64,000 bases of DNA from Segatella albensis DSM 11370 = JCM 12258 (GCF_000426565.1 NZ_AUFP01000005.1:186001-250000); one strand, 5' to 3'. Positions 34,797 through 45,600 are shown, counted from the stretch's first letter. Notes: a model not told the origin generated them from the sequence alone. A program made the numbers and translations.

Positions 34797-34886
34797 TAAG
34801 TATTTATTTTCCGCATCACATTCGTAAATTATGTTAAGAATACAATTATTTTCCACAAGAAAATTGTTTAATAATAATATATAGCA

Positions 34887-34894
34887 TATATTTG
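34887..34894 (+). promoter_or_regulatory. Promoter of the ferredoxin operon
   Basis: TATATTTG matches the -7 consensus, with a weak ATTG partner at 34863-34866 (20-bp spacing). It lies 27 bp before the ferredoxin ATG. Confidence 0.55.
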
Positions 34895-34920
34895 CAAATA
34901 TTTCCAACGGAAAATAATAT

Positions 34921-35124
34921 ATGAGAATAAGTAAATATAAAGCAGAAGTAGAAACAGATCACTGTGTAGCCTGTGGTGTATGCATGAAAGTTTGTCCCCA
35001 AGAGGCTATAACAATTTATAAAGGATGCTACTCCTTAGTAGATGAAGACAAATGTATAGGCTGCGGCAAATGCGAAAAGGCTTGTCCTGCCGGAGCTATC
35101 CATAAAGTATTAAGAGCAGTATGA
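34921..35124 (+). CDS. 2[4Fe-4S] ferredoxin
   Basis: A 67-residue bacterial ferredoxin with two clusters: CVACGVCMKVCPQEA and CIGCGKCEKACPAGA. A small electron carrier at the head of a redox operon; its stop codon overlaps the start of the next gene by 4 bases. The partner oxidoreductase is not identified here. Confidence 0.95.
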   Translation: MRISKYKAEVETDHCVACGVCMKVCPQEAITIYKGCYSLVDEDKCIGCGKCEKACPAGAIHKVLRAV

Positions 35125-35690
35125 AACAGAATAAATGGTATGACTATATGTGGATTGTATCGGCAGCATACTTCACAATAGGATTTTTCAACATTGTATT
35201 TGCGTGGTTAGGTATGATTTGTATGATCATTCCTCTGATCATCGCAGCCACTAGAGGCAGTAAAACTTGGTGTAACAACTATTGCGGTCGTGGGCAACTG
35301 TTTATGCATCTAGGTAACACATTAGGTATGACACGACGGAAACTCGCTCCTCGCTGGCTATCCTCTCACTGGTTCAGAAATACCTTTCTGATATTCTTCA
35401 TGTTCTTCTTTATACAAATGCTGGTTTTTACCATCATGGTAGCAAAGGGAACAAGAGAACTACATGAGACTATTCATCTGCTATGGACATTTGATGTACC
35501 TTGGCATTGGGCATACCCTGTAGCGGTAGAGCCTTGGGTGGCTCAGTTTGCCTTCGGACTATATGGTATCATGCTCACCTCGCTTATCGTGGGAGTCATT
35601 CTCACCATAATATATCGTCCACGCACATGGTGTACATTCTGTCCTATGGGAAATATGACACAAATGATATGTAAAGCAAAAAACAAATAA
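35121..35690 (+). CDS. Membrane Fe-S-type protein with two Cys-pair motifs
   Basis: A four-helix membrane protein of 189 residues with WCNNYCGRGQLF after the first helix pair and WCTFCPMGNMTQM at the C-terminus. These resemble truncated NapH/NosR/CcoG-like polyferredoxins, in which such motifs face the cytosol next to helices. With only two Cys pairs it may hold one cluster or a disulfide. It overlaps the ferredoxin gene by 4 bases, so the two proteins probably work together in membrane electron transfer. Confidence 0.65.
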   Translation: MKQNKWYDYMWIVSAAYFTIGFFNIVFAWLGMICMIIPLIIAATRGSKTWCNNYCGRGQLFMHLGNTLGMTRRKLAPRWLSSHWFRNTFLIFFMFFFIQMLVFTIMVAKGTRELHETIHLLWTFDVPWHWAYPVAVEPWVAQFAFGLYGIMLTSLIVGVILTIIYRPRTWCTFCPMGNMTQMICKAKNK

Positions 35691-35694
35691 CAAT

Positions 35695-36087
35695 ATGGAA
35701 TCAAGAATAGAAAAAGCGGTAGAACGAAAGGTAAAAGGATACAACTGCGCACAGGCCATAGCTTGTACATATTGCGACTATGCCGGTATGGATGAGGAAA
35801 CGATCAAGAATGTCACCAATGCTTTTGGTGTAGGAATGGGATGTATGGAAGGCACCTGTGGCAGTTTGGTAGGCGCAGGCGTCGTACTAGGTTTGAACCG
35901 TAAGGATAAGGTGCAGTCAATGAAGGATATGCGAACCATTATGGAGAAGTTCAAAGCTCGCAACGGTAGTACTATTTGCAAGGAACTAAAGGGTGTCGCA
36001 ACTCATCAAGTACTTCGTCCATGCAATGATTGCGTGGCTGATGCGGCAGAATTTCTTGAGGAACAACTAAATATAAAAACAAAATAA
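35695..36087 (+). CDS. C_GCAxxG_C_C family protein
   Basis: A small Cys-rich redox-type protein: GYNCAQAIACTYCDYAG, then FGVGMGCMEGTCGSLVGAGVVLGL and CNDCVADAAEFLEEQL. This is the C_GCAxxG_C_C family, some members of which are selenoproteins; here all positions are Cys. Function unknown, but it commonly travels with redox operons. It starts 4 bases after the membrane protein stop. Confidence 0.85.
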   Translation: MESRIEKAVERKVKGYNCAQAIACTYCDYAGMDEETIKNVTNAFGVGMGCMEGTCGSLVGAGVVLGLNRKDKVQSMKDMRTIMEKFKARNGSTICKELKGVATHQVLRPCNDCVADAAEFLEEQLNIKTK

Positions 36088-36094
36088 AGAAACA

Positions 36095-36577
36095 ATGAAG
36101 ACAAAAATCATCATCGCTGCGATACTCGGCCTAACTATTTTACCCATGAGTTGTAGAACAAAAAACGAGAAGAAAACGACTATAGTAAAGGAACAAACAA
36201 ATAAGGAGGAAAAGAAAATGAACGTAAAAGAATTGACTTTAGAATCTTTTAAAAATAGCATCATGGATTACGAAGCTAATCCTAACGAGTGGAAATTTAA
36301 GGGTGAACGTCCTGCTGTCATCGATTTCTATGCTGTATGGTGTGGACCATGCAAAGCGACAGCGCCGATTCTAGAATCATTGGCAAAGGAATATGACGGG
36401 CAAGTAGATTTCTATAAGGTGGATATTGACAAACAACAAGAACTTTCTACAATGTTCGACATACGTTCCATCCCTACACTTCTCTTCATTCCTAAGGAAG
36501 GGAAACCTCAAATGCAGGTTGGAGCGATGGATCACACACAGTTAGAGAACGCCATTAAAAGTATTTTACAGAAATGA
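36095..36577 (+). CDS. Thioredoxin-fold lipoprotein
   Basis: A signal peptide with lipobox (ILPMSC) is followed by a linker and a thioredoxin domain: PAVIDFYAVWCGPCKATAPILESLA, VDIDKQQELSTMFDIRSIPTLLFIP (cis-Pro in SIPT). The active site WCGPC is intact. An exported, membrane-tethered disulfide reductant or oxidant is expected. An internal MNVKELTLESF could start a cytosolic form, but the lipoprotein start has the better context. It overlaps the following MarR gene by 4 bases. Confidence 0.9.
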   Translation: MKTKIIIAAILGLTILPMSCRTKNEKKTTIVKEQTNKEEKKMNVKELTLESFKNSIMDYEANPNEWKFKGERPAVIDFYAVWCGPCKATAPILESLAKEYDGQVDFYKVDIDKQQELSTMFDIRSIPTLLFIPKEGKPQMQVGAMDHTQLENAIKSILQK

Positions 36578-36939
36578 ACAAGGAATGTCTATGCCACATC
36601 AGAAGTATCTATCGAATGATAAGTACTTTTGAACAGACACTACAGAAGCAGTTTGGTCTCAATATCAATGAGATCATGCTGCTTTGTATCATATCTGACA
36701 ATAGAAATATCTCTTCTGGTGAGATCGCTAAAGAGATGGAACTCACCCACTCCAACACTTCTAAGGTTTTAGCTTCTCTCGAGAAAAAGAAACTGATTTG
36801 CCGTCATGCCTGCAAGGAGGATCTGCGATGTATGAAGTTCAGTATCACCCAAAATGGCGAGACCTTATTGGCCGGCATCAACTGTGACCATGTAGAATTG
36901 CCCGAATGCCTCAAAGAGTTAATATCAGCAGGAAAATGA
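36574..36939 (+). CDS. MarR-family transcriptional regulator
   Basis: A winged-helix regulator of 121 residues with FGLNINEIMLLCIISDNRNISSGEIAKEMELTHSNTSKVLASLEKKKLICR as the DNA-binding region. Cysteines near the start (CLCH), in HACKEDLRC and in NCDHVELPEC could make it redox-sensitive. Last gene of the ferredoxin-thioredoxin operon, overlapping the thioredoxin stop; likely a local regulator. Confidence 0.88.
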   Translation: MNKECLCHIRSIYRMISTFEQTLQKQFGLNINEIMLLCIISDNRNISSGEIAKEMELTHSNTSKVLASLEKKKLICRHACKEDLRCMKFSITQNGETLLAGINCDHVELPECLKELISAGK

Positions 36940-37022
36940 GAAATATTAGAAAGTGCACTTCTTTAGGCAAGATTTCTGTTTTTTCTGCATTATACTAAAA
37001 AATAGACAAAAATAATTAGTAT

Positions 37023-37466
37023 ATGAAAAGTATCAAATTCTTAACAATATTCATCTTTGTACTCCTTACGATGATTTCATGCACAGGAAGTAAGGACAGT
37101 ATTAAATTTAAAGAGGCTTATCACTATTTCTATCGCAATGATGCACCTCAAGGTGAGCAACTTCTAAGACTACAAAGTCAGAAAGAACTGGACAATTACT
37201 TCGGAAGTGCAACTGTTATGGGCAAGGATGGCGCTCCAACAAGCATCAATTTCGACAAATATTTTGTTATTGCTAAAGTGTTGCCGGAAACAAATCATGC
37301 TACTGAAATCAATAACATCAAATTGACTCACGATAACAACAGAATCATATTGGGATATAAAACCAAAACTCATGGAATGACATCTCAAGATTATAACATA
37401 CGCCCTACAGTCCTTCTTCTCGTAAACCGAAAATATATTGGTTCTGAGATAACAGAAAAGAGATGA
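37023..37466 (+). CDS. Hypothetical lipoprotein
   Basis: I do not recognise this 147-residue protein. A clear lipoprotein signal (FLTIFIFVLLTMISC) is followed by a compact domain (QSQKELDNYFGSATVMGKDGAPTSINFDKYFVIAKVLPET). Its layout recalls PrcB-like protease-inhibitor domains, a weak impression only. It may be co-transcribed with the precorrin methylase 46 bases downstream. Confidence 0.55.
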   Translation: MKSIKFLTIFIFVLLTMISCTGSKDSIKFKEAYHYFYRNDAPQGEQLLRLQSQKELDNYFGSATVMGKDGAPTSINFDKYFVIAKVLPETNHATEINNIKLTHDNNRIILGYKTKTHGMTSQDYNIRPTVLLLVNRKYIGSEITEKR

Positions 37467-37512
37467 GAAGGTGGAAAATAAAAAGATAAATATCAAAATA
37501 TTAACAATATAA

Positions 37513-38253
37513 ATGAAAATATACCCTATATCTTTTGTTTCTTTAGGTCCTGGAGATCCTGAAATGATTACACTTCAAGCACTGGAAAGATTGAAAAATG
37601 CCGATATGATTTTTCTTCCCACTACAGAGAAATCTATAGACAATATATCCATCAAACATTTAAAAGAGAGCAAAGATACTTATAGGATAGTTTCAAGAAC
37701 TTTTGATATCATAAAAGCACACCAGATAACTTCTGATGTAATGCTTTATTATCTTCCCATGTCTCGAAATCGAGAGAATACGCTCGTTGTTTACAATACA
37801 CTTGCACAAAAGGCAATAGACTTACAGAGAACTGGAAAGAAGGTAGTTTTCGGTGTAGAAGGTGATATTACGATCTATGGTTCAATTCACTATATGCTTG
37901 ACACTCTAAAATCGAAAGATATTGATATAGAACAGATTGCTGGCATCAGTTCCATCTCTGCTGCGGCTTCTATGGCTAATCTTTCGTTAGTCAGCCAACA
38001 AGAAAAACTTGTTGTTCTTCCAGGTACTTTCGATGAAGATCTGCTCAACAACTTACTCTACGACAACCATACCGTAGTTATAATGAAGTTATCTGCATGT
38101 CGTGATAAAATCATAGCATTTATACAGAAAAATCCACAGTATAAATATGACTATTTTGAAAATATCGGAACCTCTGAACGAATCCACCTACAACAACCAA
38201 AAGAAATAGAGCAGCGTGAGCTGCCCTATTTCTCCCTTATCATCATTCGATAA
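37513..38253 (+). CDS. Precorrin-2 C20-methyltransferase-like tetrapyrrole methylase
   Basis: An S-adenosylmethionine-dependent methylase of the tetrapyrrole fold. FVSLGPGDPEMITLQALERLKNADMIFLP is the N-terminal signature, and FGVEGDITIYGSI and IAGISSISAAASMANLSLV form the cofactor and substrate loops. Length (246) and order suit CobI/CbiL, which adds the C20 methyl in cobalamin synthesis. No other cob/cbi genes are near, so the pathway must be completed elsewhere or the enzyme serves salvage. Confidence 0.78.
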   Translation: MKIYPISFVSLGPGDPEMITLQALERLKNADMIFLPTTEKSIDNISIKHLKESKDTYRIVSRTFDIIKAHQITSDVMLYYLPMSRNRENTLVVYNTLAQKAIDLQRTGKKVVFGVEGDITIYGSIHYMLDTLKSKDIDIEQIAGISSISAAASMANLSLVSQQEKLVVLPGTFDEDLLNNLLYDNHTVVIMKLSACRDKIIAFIQKNPQYKYDYFENIGTSERIHLQQPKEIEQRELPYFSLIIIR

Positions 38254-38286
38254 TTTAGATCTCTATACTAAGAGAGCGGGATCGTC

Positions 38287-39774
38287 TTAGAACCTCGTTT
38301 CTATACGTTCATCGCTCTCTATAACCTCACCAGCCTTACGAGCATTCAACTTCACCGGTTTTAGAGTGAAATCTGGTGTGTTATACGAATACATTAACCG
38401 GCGATAATACACCAAAGGATTCTGCTGAGGCAACAGAAACGGTTTGGTCACCTTACCATGGTCATCGATACTCGAGAAATAAATTCGTGTATATAGCCCG
38501 TCATCTCTACGACTTGTAAAGAAGAACCAATGACTGTTTATATTCCAATTATGCAGGCTCTCCGACCGCTTACTATTTACATCCCTCAACGGACGATTCT
38601 CACCAGTCTTCAAATCTAGTAACCATAAATCGCTCTCATTGTGCCACACGGAGAAATAGCCATAATCCATTAATGTATACATGATATACCGCCCATCATA
38701 TGATGGGCGTGGCCATGTGATGCTCTTGCCCATAGATGCTGCATCTATCAAAGTATCTACCTTGTTACCAAATTTCCCCGTAGCGGCATCAAAGGATATG
38801 CGACAGAGGTTATAACGTTGTTTCTTATAATCTTCTGGATATATCTGTTGACGGGCTGATACAAAATATAGACTTTTTCCATCTGGTGAAAAGACTGGAA
38901 TATTCTCACTCCAATCTTTAGTCGAGATGAGAGAATCTGTAAGGATACGACGATGAGCGACATCATATACCAGCACATCCGACTTTTTATCGTACACCTC
39001 GATGCGCTCATGAGGCGTAGAATGAAACATCTGATGGGTATCGTTGGTAGAGAACGCACAGTAACGACCACTTGGATGCCAATATGGATACACCATTGAA
39101 CCTCCGAGTTTTTCATTCTTTGCCTTCAACCATTCATCTCTGCCGTTATATCTTACAAAAGTAGCACCATGTTCACCACGCACATGGAAAGTAAAAGCAT
39201 CAGGATTAGTACGATTACTGGTATGACAATTGATACACATTCCTGGTACCTGTGTATTTTCCAGAATTGCTTCTTCGTCAAAATTGCTCAGGTTGCGCTG
39301 ATAGATACCCATCTTGCTGAAAATCTCATAACTTGGGGCTACTAGGCGATAGGTCATCCCCCACTCTCCCAACGTATACTTACTTACATACATTGAGAAT
39401 GGTCGATAACTATACCATTCTCCAGACCGCTTCACATATACTTTGAATAAGAGTTGACCACCCCGGTTCTGAGCAACGAAGTCATGCCATTCATTCACAT
39501 CAAAATGAGCCAGACAACCGGTACTCTTCAAGTTTCCACTTTTGGAGCCTTCAACCTCAACATAAGCATCTTCTTCATCAGCCTCAACAATATTGAAGTT
39601 CATAGGTGCAATACCTACGGGAATGGTCACACCGGCATAGTCGGGATAGATATGAGGCAGACGACTTTGCAAAATTGCATCATTAGGTCGGGAGCTACAA
39701 GCCGACAGGCCACATATAAGAAGTGACAATACGCTCACACTAACTATTGTGTATATCGAAGAAATCTTTTCCAT
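38287..39774 (-). CDS. Lipoprotein with a CxxCH haem motif and TolB-like propeller
   Basis: After a lipoprotein signal (ICGLSAC) and a beta-rich domain comes MCINCHTSNRT, a single c-type haem-binding CxxCH. A WD40/PD40 propeller follows, with blades such as VYPYWHPSGRYCAFSTN, NIPVFSPDGKSLYFVSA, WPRPSYDGRYIMYTL and WFFFTSRRDDGLYTRIYFS. One haem on a propeller lipoprotein suggests electron transfer or a structural role, but the partner is unknown. The start at 39774 (MEKISS) keeps the signal peptide compact. Confidence 0.7.
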   Translation of the reverse strand: MEKISSIYTIVSVSVLSLLICGLSACSSRPNDAILQSRLPHIYPDYAGVTIPVGIAPMNFNIVEADEEDAYVEVEGSKSGNLKSTGCLAHFDVNEWHDFVAQNRGGQLLFKVYVKRSGEWYSYRPFSMYVSKYTLGEWGMTYRLVAPSYEIFSKMGIYQRNLSNFDEEAILENTQVPGMCINCHTSNRTNPDAFTFHVRGEHGATFVRYNGRDEWLKAKNEKLGGSMVYPYWHPSGRYCAFSTNDTHQMFHSTPHERIEVYDKKSDVLVYDVAHRRILTDSLISTKDWSENIPVFSPDGKSLYFVSARQQIYPEDYKKQRYNLCRISFDAATGKFGNKVDTLIDAASMGKSITWPRPSYDGRYIMYTLMDYGYFSVWHNESDLWLLDLKTGENRPLRDVNSKRSESLHNWNINSHWFFFTSRRDDGLYTRIYFSSIDDHGKVTKPFLLPQQNPLVYYRRLMYSYNTPDFTLKPVKLNARKAGEVIESDERIETRF

Positions 39775-39832
39775 ATCAAAACATAGATTCAAAATTCTGT
39801 TATCATAGCATTTTACCCTTTACATAGACACA

Positions 39833-41212
39833 TCAGATAAACATCGTATCCTTATGCGATAGATACTTACGCATCGGTCCATAGAGTGGATGCTGAAGAA
39901 TAAGTTGAGGATGATCCACGAGATTCATCGTCTCGTCAGCCCACTCGCGATAATAGATTGTTTCTTGCAGCATCTGCAGATATTTACGAGCCACATCATA
40001 TTCACCATTCACCAAATTCGTCTCGGCAAGTCGTTTGATCAGTCGCCCACTCTTTTTATAGTTAGGAATAAACTCGACACCTTCAAAAGCAAAACGCTGT
40101 GAAGCATTCACCATGTTCACCCGGAAATAGATTTCATTCAGCATCATCACGGTAAGTTCCGTTTTAGGCATACGGTTGGCACGTTTCATGAACATCAGCA
40201 ACTGCTGATTTGTCATCTGCTGTTCTTTCCATTGTGCCAGTGCTACGGCACATTCCGCAGTACTTGACACAGGTGCCATTTCTGCTGATTTGTTGATGAT
40301 ATCTTGCCAACGCTGTGTTCGCACCATGAAATCATACTCGATATCATCATAAATATCGCGATCGTAAGCCAAAGGAAGGCTAATACCTACAACAATAGCC
40401 ACAAGTAATGTTCCTAAAATGAGACGAGTTGTAATCGATATAGGAACCGATAGTTTTTGAACGACAGGCGACAAAGCTAACACCAACAACACAAGAGCCA
40501 TCCAAAGATAGAGCCATATATCAAAACCTATAGGAAATCTGAAATAGTCGATGCCTTTCATTATCCGGGCTAAAGGATATGGTGCTATCCATGCACTGAC
40601 ATATGCACTCACGAGCACTACGCCTATGCCTATCACACCTATTATTATATCAATGGCCTTATGACGATTCGCAAATACCAAACCTATATATACTACTGGC
40701 ATCAAGACTGCAATACCGAAAAGCCAAAAAACAGCAGTCGATATCAAGAGTAGATACAACAATCTGACAAGAGGACGGCGTGGAACAAAACACATCATTA
40801 GAAGCGACACTAAGATAGCCACAACATAAGTCATCAGTACATCCTCATCACTCATCACCAACCACAAACCCAGAGCAGGAAGAAAACTGAGTGGATAAAG
40901 CGCATCGCTCACCTGTTGCCTTATGATTATTCTCCAGCATAACTGTTGCACACCAGTAATAGCCAACGTCATAATCAAGGCTCCCAATGGGATGTTGTTA
41001 AAGAACTGTACCAAAAACTGTCCCAAATAACTAGCCATACCACCTGGGAATGTTAGATATTCCATCAGAAAGGAATCATTCCAGAGAAACAGTTGCATCT
41101 GTTCCTGATAGGCTAATACAAAAGGAAAACGAAACATCCAAAAAGCAAAGACGCAAATCGCAAAAAGAATAGCGAAACATTGTTTCGGATATTTACTCAT
41201 GATATTTTTCAT
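39833..41212 (-). CDS. DUF6057-family membrane protein
   Basis: About ten helices (residues 10-300) precede a soluble, helical, TPR-like C-terminus (WQDIINKSAEMAPVSSTAECAVALAQWKEQ through YDVARKYLQMLQETIYYREW). This layout is DUF6057, which often accompanies the propeller lipoprotein found downstream. I use the start at 41212 because the -7 box TACCTTTG (minus strand, 41234-41241) lies upstream of it and would overlap the longer frame. Function unknown. Confidence 0.7.
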   Translation of the reverse strand: MKNIMSKYPKQCFAILFAICVFAFWMFRFPFVLAYQEQMQLFLWNDSFLMEYLTFPGGMASYLGQFLVQFFNNIPLGALIMTLAITGVQQLCWRIIIRQQVSDALYPLSFLPALGLWLVMSDEDVLMTYVVAILVSLLMMCFVPRRPLVRLLYLLLISTAVFWLFGIAVLMPVVYIGLVFANRHKAIDIIIGVIGIGVVLVSAYVSAWIAPYPLARIMKGIDYFRFPIGFDIWLYLWMALVLLVLALSPVVQKLSVPISITTRLILGTLLVAIVVGISLPLAYDRDIYDDIEYDFMVRTQRWQDIINKSAEMAPVSSTAECAVALAQWKEQQMTNQQLLMFMKRANRMPKTELTVMMLNEIYFRVNMVNASQRFAFEGVEFIPNYKKSGRLIKRLAETNLVNGEYDVARKYLQMLQETIYYREWADETMNLVDHPQLILQHPLYGPMRKYLSHKDTMFI

Positions 41213-41332
41213 TGTCTTTCGATTATTTCGCAGCAAAGGTACGAAAAAAAAGACAATTGCGTTTCATTTCTTTGTATCATTCTCTTTGTCAAATGTATCA
41301 ACAGCGCAAGACTACGCTGTTATATACATTAT

Positions 41333-41941
41333 TTATGGAAAGTTCACAGAGAACACGAAACCCAAGGAGTATAATAACTGACACAACACAATATAAATGA
41401 TAATAAGCGGGCTTCCCCAACCCAAACCTATGGTCATAGCTTCTACTACATCCTCTACTCGCTTGAGATTACCACTCACAGCTCCGAAACTCACGCTCAT
41501 TGCACTAACGGTAAAAGTAACAACCGGCACAATACTGCGCGAGAAACCACTTGGAAACAAGTCACCGCTCACACTCAACAGAATGGCATGAGGAACAGCT
41601 GTAAGCAGAGTCATAATAATAATAGAAATAAATAACTCTAACAGGACTAGTTGTATGCCTATACGCTGACGGTATTCATGACGGTCGAAGTGCAATATTC
41701 TGCTCCTGACAACGGCACCATACGTGATACAGCATAGAATAATCCATACCAATACCGGGGAAGCTAAATCGTCGACGACACCTCCAAAATACCATCTGAT
41801 ACCTTCACTACTTAATAAGGACAGCATGTGAACATTCGGCACCAGTGAGGTAATAAGCCACGAACCAAAGATTACCACAAGCTGAATGATTGCCAGCCAG
41901 ATGAAAATCCATGAAGTGATGTGATAATATCGTTGTTTCAC
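41333..41941 (-). CDS. Hypothetical multipass membrane protein
   Basis: The 202 residues form about five helices, with an N-terminal helix IFIWLAIIQLVVIFGSWLI and later LVLLELFISIIIMTLLTAVPH. Parts recall the N-terminal half of AbgT-type transporters, but the protein is far too short for one. It overlaps the response-regulator stop by 4 bases, so it belongs to the signalling operon. Confidence 0.6.
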   Translation of the reverse strand: MKQRYYHITSWIFIWLAIIQLVVIFGSWLITSLVPNVHMLSLLSSEGIRWYFGGVVDDLASPVLVWIILCCITYGAVVRSRILHFDRHEYRQRIGIQLVLLELFISIIIMTLLTAVPHAILLSVSGDLFPSGFSRSIVPVVTFTVSAMSVSFGAVSGNLKRVEDVVEAMTIGLGWGSPLIIIYIVLCQLLYSLGFVFSVNFP

Positions 41942-42663
41942 TCTTCGTCAGGTTGTAGATTGTCGATATCTAAAATACGAAGTTCCAAAGCCTTAACCAC
42001 CAAACGTGTAGCATTCACGCCAACACCTCCATTACCATCAGAGAAGAGTTTCTGAACTAATTCATTCTGACGTTTTTCCAGACTTTTTACACCAAAAGGC
42101 ATACCACGCAGATTCGTAATCTGTTCCTTAGTATAGCCTAAAGCAAGATGACGCAGGAATCGTTCATCATATTCATCAATCTCATAATTGACAAGAGCCT
42201 CCTGACGGAGTATCTGATTGTTAACGCTCTTTTCGAAACGCTCAACAATTTTCTGTAGAATCGGTTGATTGAAAACGAGTTTCTTACCGCCCATACAACT
42301 GGCCACATCACCACGCGTAAGGAGTTCTCCACTTTTCAATATGATACCATCACAACCGGCATCAAGTACATCTACCCACAATTTCTCGTTTAATATCTCA
42401 CCTGTGAATATCAATACCTTGACATTAGGATATTTCTCCTTAGTATTACGGCAGATTTCTACACCTACCGTTGTACTACCTCCCAAGCCTAAATCGAGCA
42501 GCACCAAATCTGGAAGTTGTTGATTGATAAGTTTCCAATATGCCACTTCACTATCCGCTGTTCCCACAATTTCGGCTTCAGGTATATCATTACGAAAAAT
42601 ACCTTCTGTACCTTTCAACTCTAAAGGAACATCTTCTACAATAATTACTTTAAATTTTTCCAT
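41938..42663 (-). CDS. Response regulator, receiver plus LuxR-like C-terminus
   Basis: The receiver domain shows VIIVEDVPLELKG (acidic pocket), LPDLVLLDLGLGG (phospho-acceptor Asp), VLIFTGE (Thr) and GIILKSGE (Lys). The C-terminal third (ERFLRHLALGYTKEQITNLRGMPFGVKSLEKRQNELVQKLFSDG) resembles a NarL/LuxR helix-turn-helix. It overlaps the end of the histidine-kinase gene by 19 bases, so they form a coupled two-component pair. Confidence 0.88.
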   Translation of the reverse strand: MEKFKVIIVEDVPLELKGTEGIFRNDIPEAEIVGTADSEVAYWKLINQQLPDLVLLDLGLGGSTTVGVEICRNTKEKYPNVKVLIFTGEILNEKLWVDVLDAGCDGIILKSGELLTRGDVASCMGGKKLVFNQPILQKIVERFEKSVNNQILRQEALVNYEIDEYDERFLRHLALGYTKEQITNLRGMPFGVKSLEKRQNELVQKLFSDGNGGVGVNATRLVVKALELRILDIDNLQPDEE

Positions 42664-45600
42664 ATTCTTTTTGGCATTATTATTTCTATTTCAACGGTAG
42701 AGGCACGGCGCACAGCTTGTATACCACAGGCTCTGAGATTGGTTATCTCGCCCACCTCTCTGATAATTTGCTTACATAGCAAGAATCTAATATCACACGT
42801 CATCGGCGTAAACAATAAACGGCACTGATCGTCAGTAAGCAAAAGCCGATTTGATCTCTGAGAAATGATAACGTATCTATCATCCTTATCCTCTATCTTT
42901 GCCTCACAGAGAAGACAACCACACACTTTATTAAGTATTTCGAAAAGATAAAGTATAAGGTCTTTGTCATATTTTATATTGCCCTCTATCTGACGCATGG
43001 CCTGAGCACTGAGAAGAGTGTACAGTTCTTTGTAATATTCTGCTACATCTTTAATGACAGAGATATCTTTAGCATCTAAGGTAATAAGTTGTCTAATCCT
43101 CGAAGGATAGTACATCGTCTCATGCTTCAATGTGGATAGACAATTTTCCAGCACGCTATTGCTGATATGCAGTCGAGCATTCTCATAATCTACACGCCGC
43201 AATTCATCACGGGCCAGGGTCATCTGATTCTTTTGATGATTAGTGACGGCAATATTGTTTTTGAGCGCATCCCGTATTTTATCAATCAAAGGATTCAACG
43301 ATGCTGTATTGACATCACCAGTTACTGAGGAACGTGTATGAGGTGACCATATCTGATCAATCTGTTTCAGTTTGTTCTCACTCGTTTCTGACTTCAGTAA
43401 GATATCGTTCACACCATTGACCTTCTCCACACAATATTTGAAAAAGATTTTATGGCGATAAAAAAGAAAGTAAAATGCAACAGGAATCAAAAGCAGAACC
43501 AATATCAACAACACAATGGCCACAATACGAGAATTCTCTGCCTGTTGCATGGTACGCACGTATGAAGCGAGGGTGTTATCGGCAGAATGTTCGCGGAACA
43601 GTAAGGTGTAAACGGAATTATTGTAATGGTACAAATCCCATTTATGTAGTGCTAAGGCAGCTACCGCACTCTCGTTCCTAATATCAAGAATAATATTATA
43701 GTTTACCTTGACACTATCGTGAAACCAGATAATCTCGGAAGGTACTCCCGAAGATGATTCCTTGACCATTAGATGACGTCCCTTAGGATGCTGACTCAAA
43801 TAAATAAGGTTAAGATATTTACGGGCTGAGTCTGCCATCACAAGAGTACGTTCATAAGTACCCTCGATATTACTGAAATATGCGCTGTCGGCAAACAGTG
43901 CTGCCTTCTTACCGTAATCGGATATACCTTTCGCCATACTGTACATGCTTGTCATGACCATACACAGTAACAATATGAACCGAACAAAACCTTTTGGCAA
44001 CCGAAACCTGAATATGGAGCCTTGACCATAGTGGCTTTCAGCAAAGATTTCACACACCGAAAACAGGGAACTCACTTTTTTATATTTCTCTATGATTCCT
44101 TTACAGTTCAGTAATCCAAAGCCATGCGACTTCTGTTCTTTCGGAACATTATTGATTTGTTCATCAATAATAGGCTTGCGGTCGAATATATGACTTACTT
44201 GTTCTTCTGTCATTCCCTCTCCTGTATCGGAAACGCTGATCTCCACATATTTTTCGGTTGATACGGCGTCTATAGTTATCTTACCACCCGCAGGGGTAAA
44301 CTTTTTGGCATTGTCAGCAAGGGTGTTGAGCATAAAAAGGGTCAACGTCTTATCTGCCTTGACCACAACTGGGGTATCATGGACATCAAGTTCCAAATTC
44401 TTAAGTTGGAAGCTCATTCTGCCCTTCTTTACAATATCGAACAAATCTTGTAACTTGAAACTTTCGATATTCAGGTTCAATTCTCCTTGTCGGAGTTGAA
44501 TCCACTGAGTCAACACATTATTATAATCATTAATCTTATCTGTAAGTTCTACAATATAATCGTAGCGTTGTTTCTTAGTTTCTTCTGATTCCTGACTGTT
44601 ACCTAGACGAGCCACCTCGTTAAGCATACGGTCTATAAACGGGGTAACTTCATTCACTAATTGTATTTTAGCACGCTGCTCTAGATTTCGCTTTTTATTA
44701 GCCAACATATGAATCTGTGCAACTTGGATTTGCTCATCAATCTCCTCAAACTTGTCATTCACTTCGCGAGACTCTTGTAGATTCTGCTTCATCCATGTAT
44801 GCAAAGGCTCCAACAATTTATTTAACGTAAACTGTAAATCATCATTCTTACGTAATCTACTAAACCAAAAAAGTAGTACACACAACAGAATAATTGCTAC
44901 AGCGACTGCAAGAAGCATCCAGTTAAGTTGGGAAGTACTTTGATTAAGAAGTTCGGCACGAGCTTCCAACTGTCGATCCTGACGAGTCTGCTCTTGCATA
45001 TCAAGATAGATGTTACGATTATAATCACTCGAGGCCTTATCGTTAAGAGCAGAATAGCTCAAACTTAATTGTTCACGAATGGATGCCACAAGGTCGGGTG
45101 CCTGAGAAATGGCTTTATTTCTGTTTAGGGCATCTCCAAGACACGAAATCGCAGACCGATAGTCGTGAATACTCCAATAACATTCTGCCAAAGTACGATT
45201 CGCACCTGCTGTCTGATAAACATCACCATACTGACTGAATAAATATAAAGCACGCTCAGCTAAATTCCCTGCAAGAAGTTGATCGGGCATCTGATCGGTG
45301 TTTATATATTTTATTGCAGGAAGATTATTCTTAAGCAAAAGATCCAGTTGATGAGGACTATTCAGGTGCTCACTCATTGCTTGAAGGGAGTTCGCAGCCC
45401 AAAAAGGATATCTATCACCGGCCAGCAAATAACATTTCAGTAGGTAATCAAATTCTGAAAGACATACTTCATCGGCTGATTCTCTAATAATAGCACCACC
45501 AGAACCAATATTATACAAATAGTTAAGATACTGGGCCGTATCTTGCTCTACTTCATTAGGATCGATAGCCTTTAAAGATTCTCTAAAAGGCTTATACAAA

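Noticed and set aside
37467-37512. A cobalamin riboswitch before the precorrin methylase gene
   Set aside because: The gap is only 46 bases, too short for the aptamer, and no B12-box-like sequence was seen.
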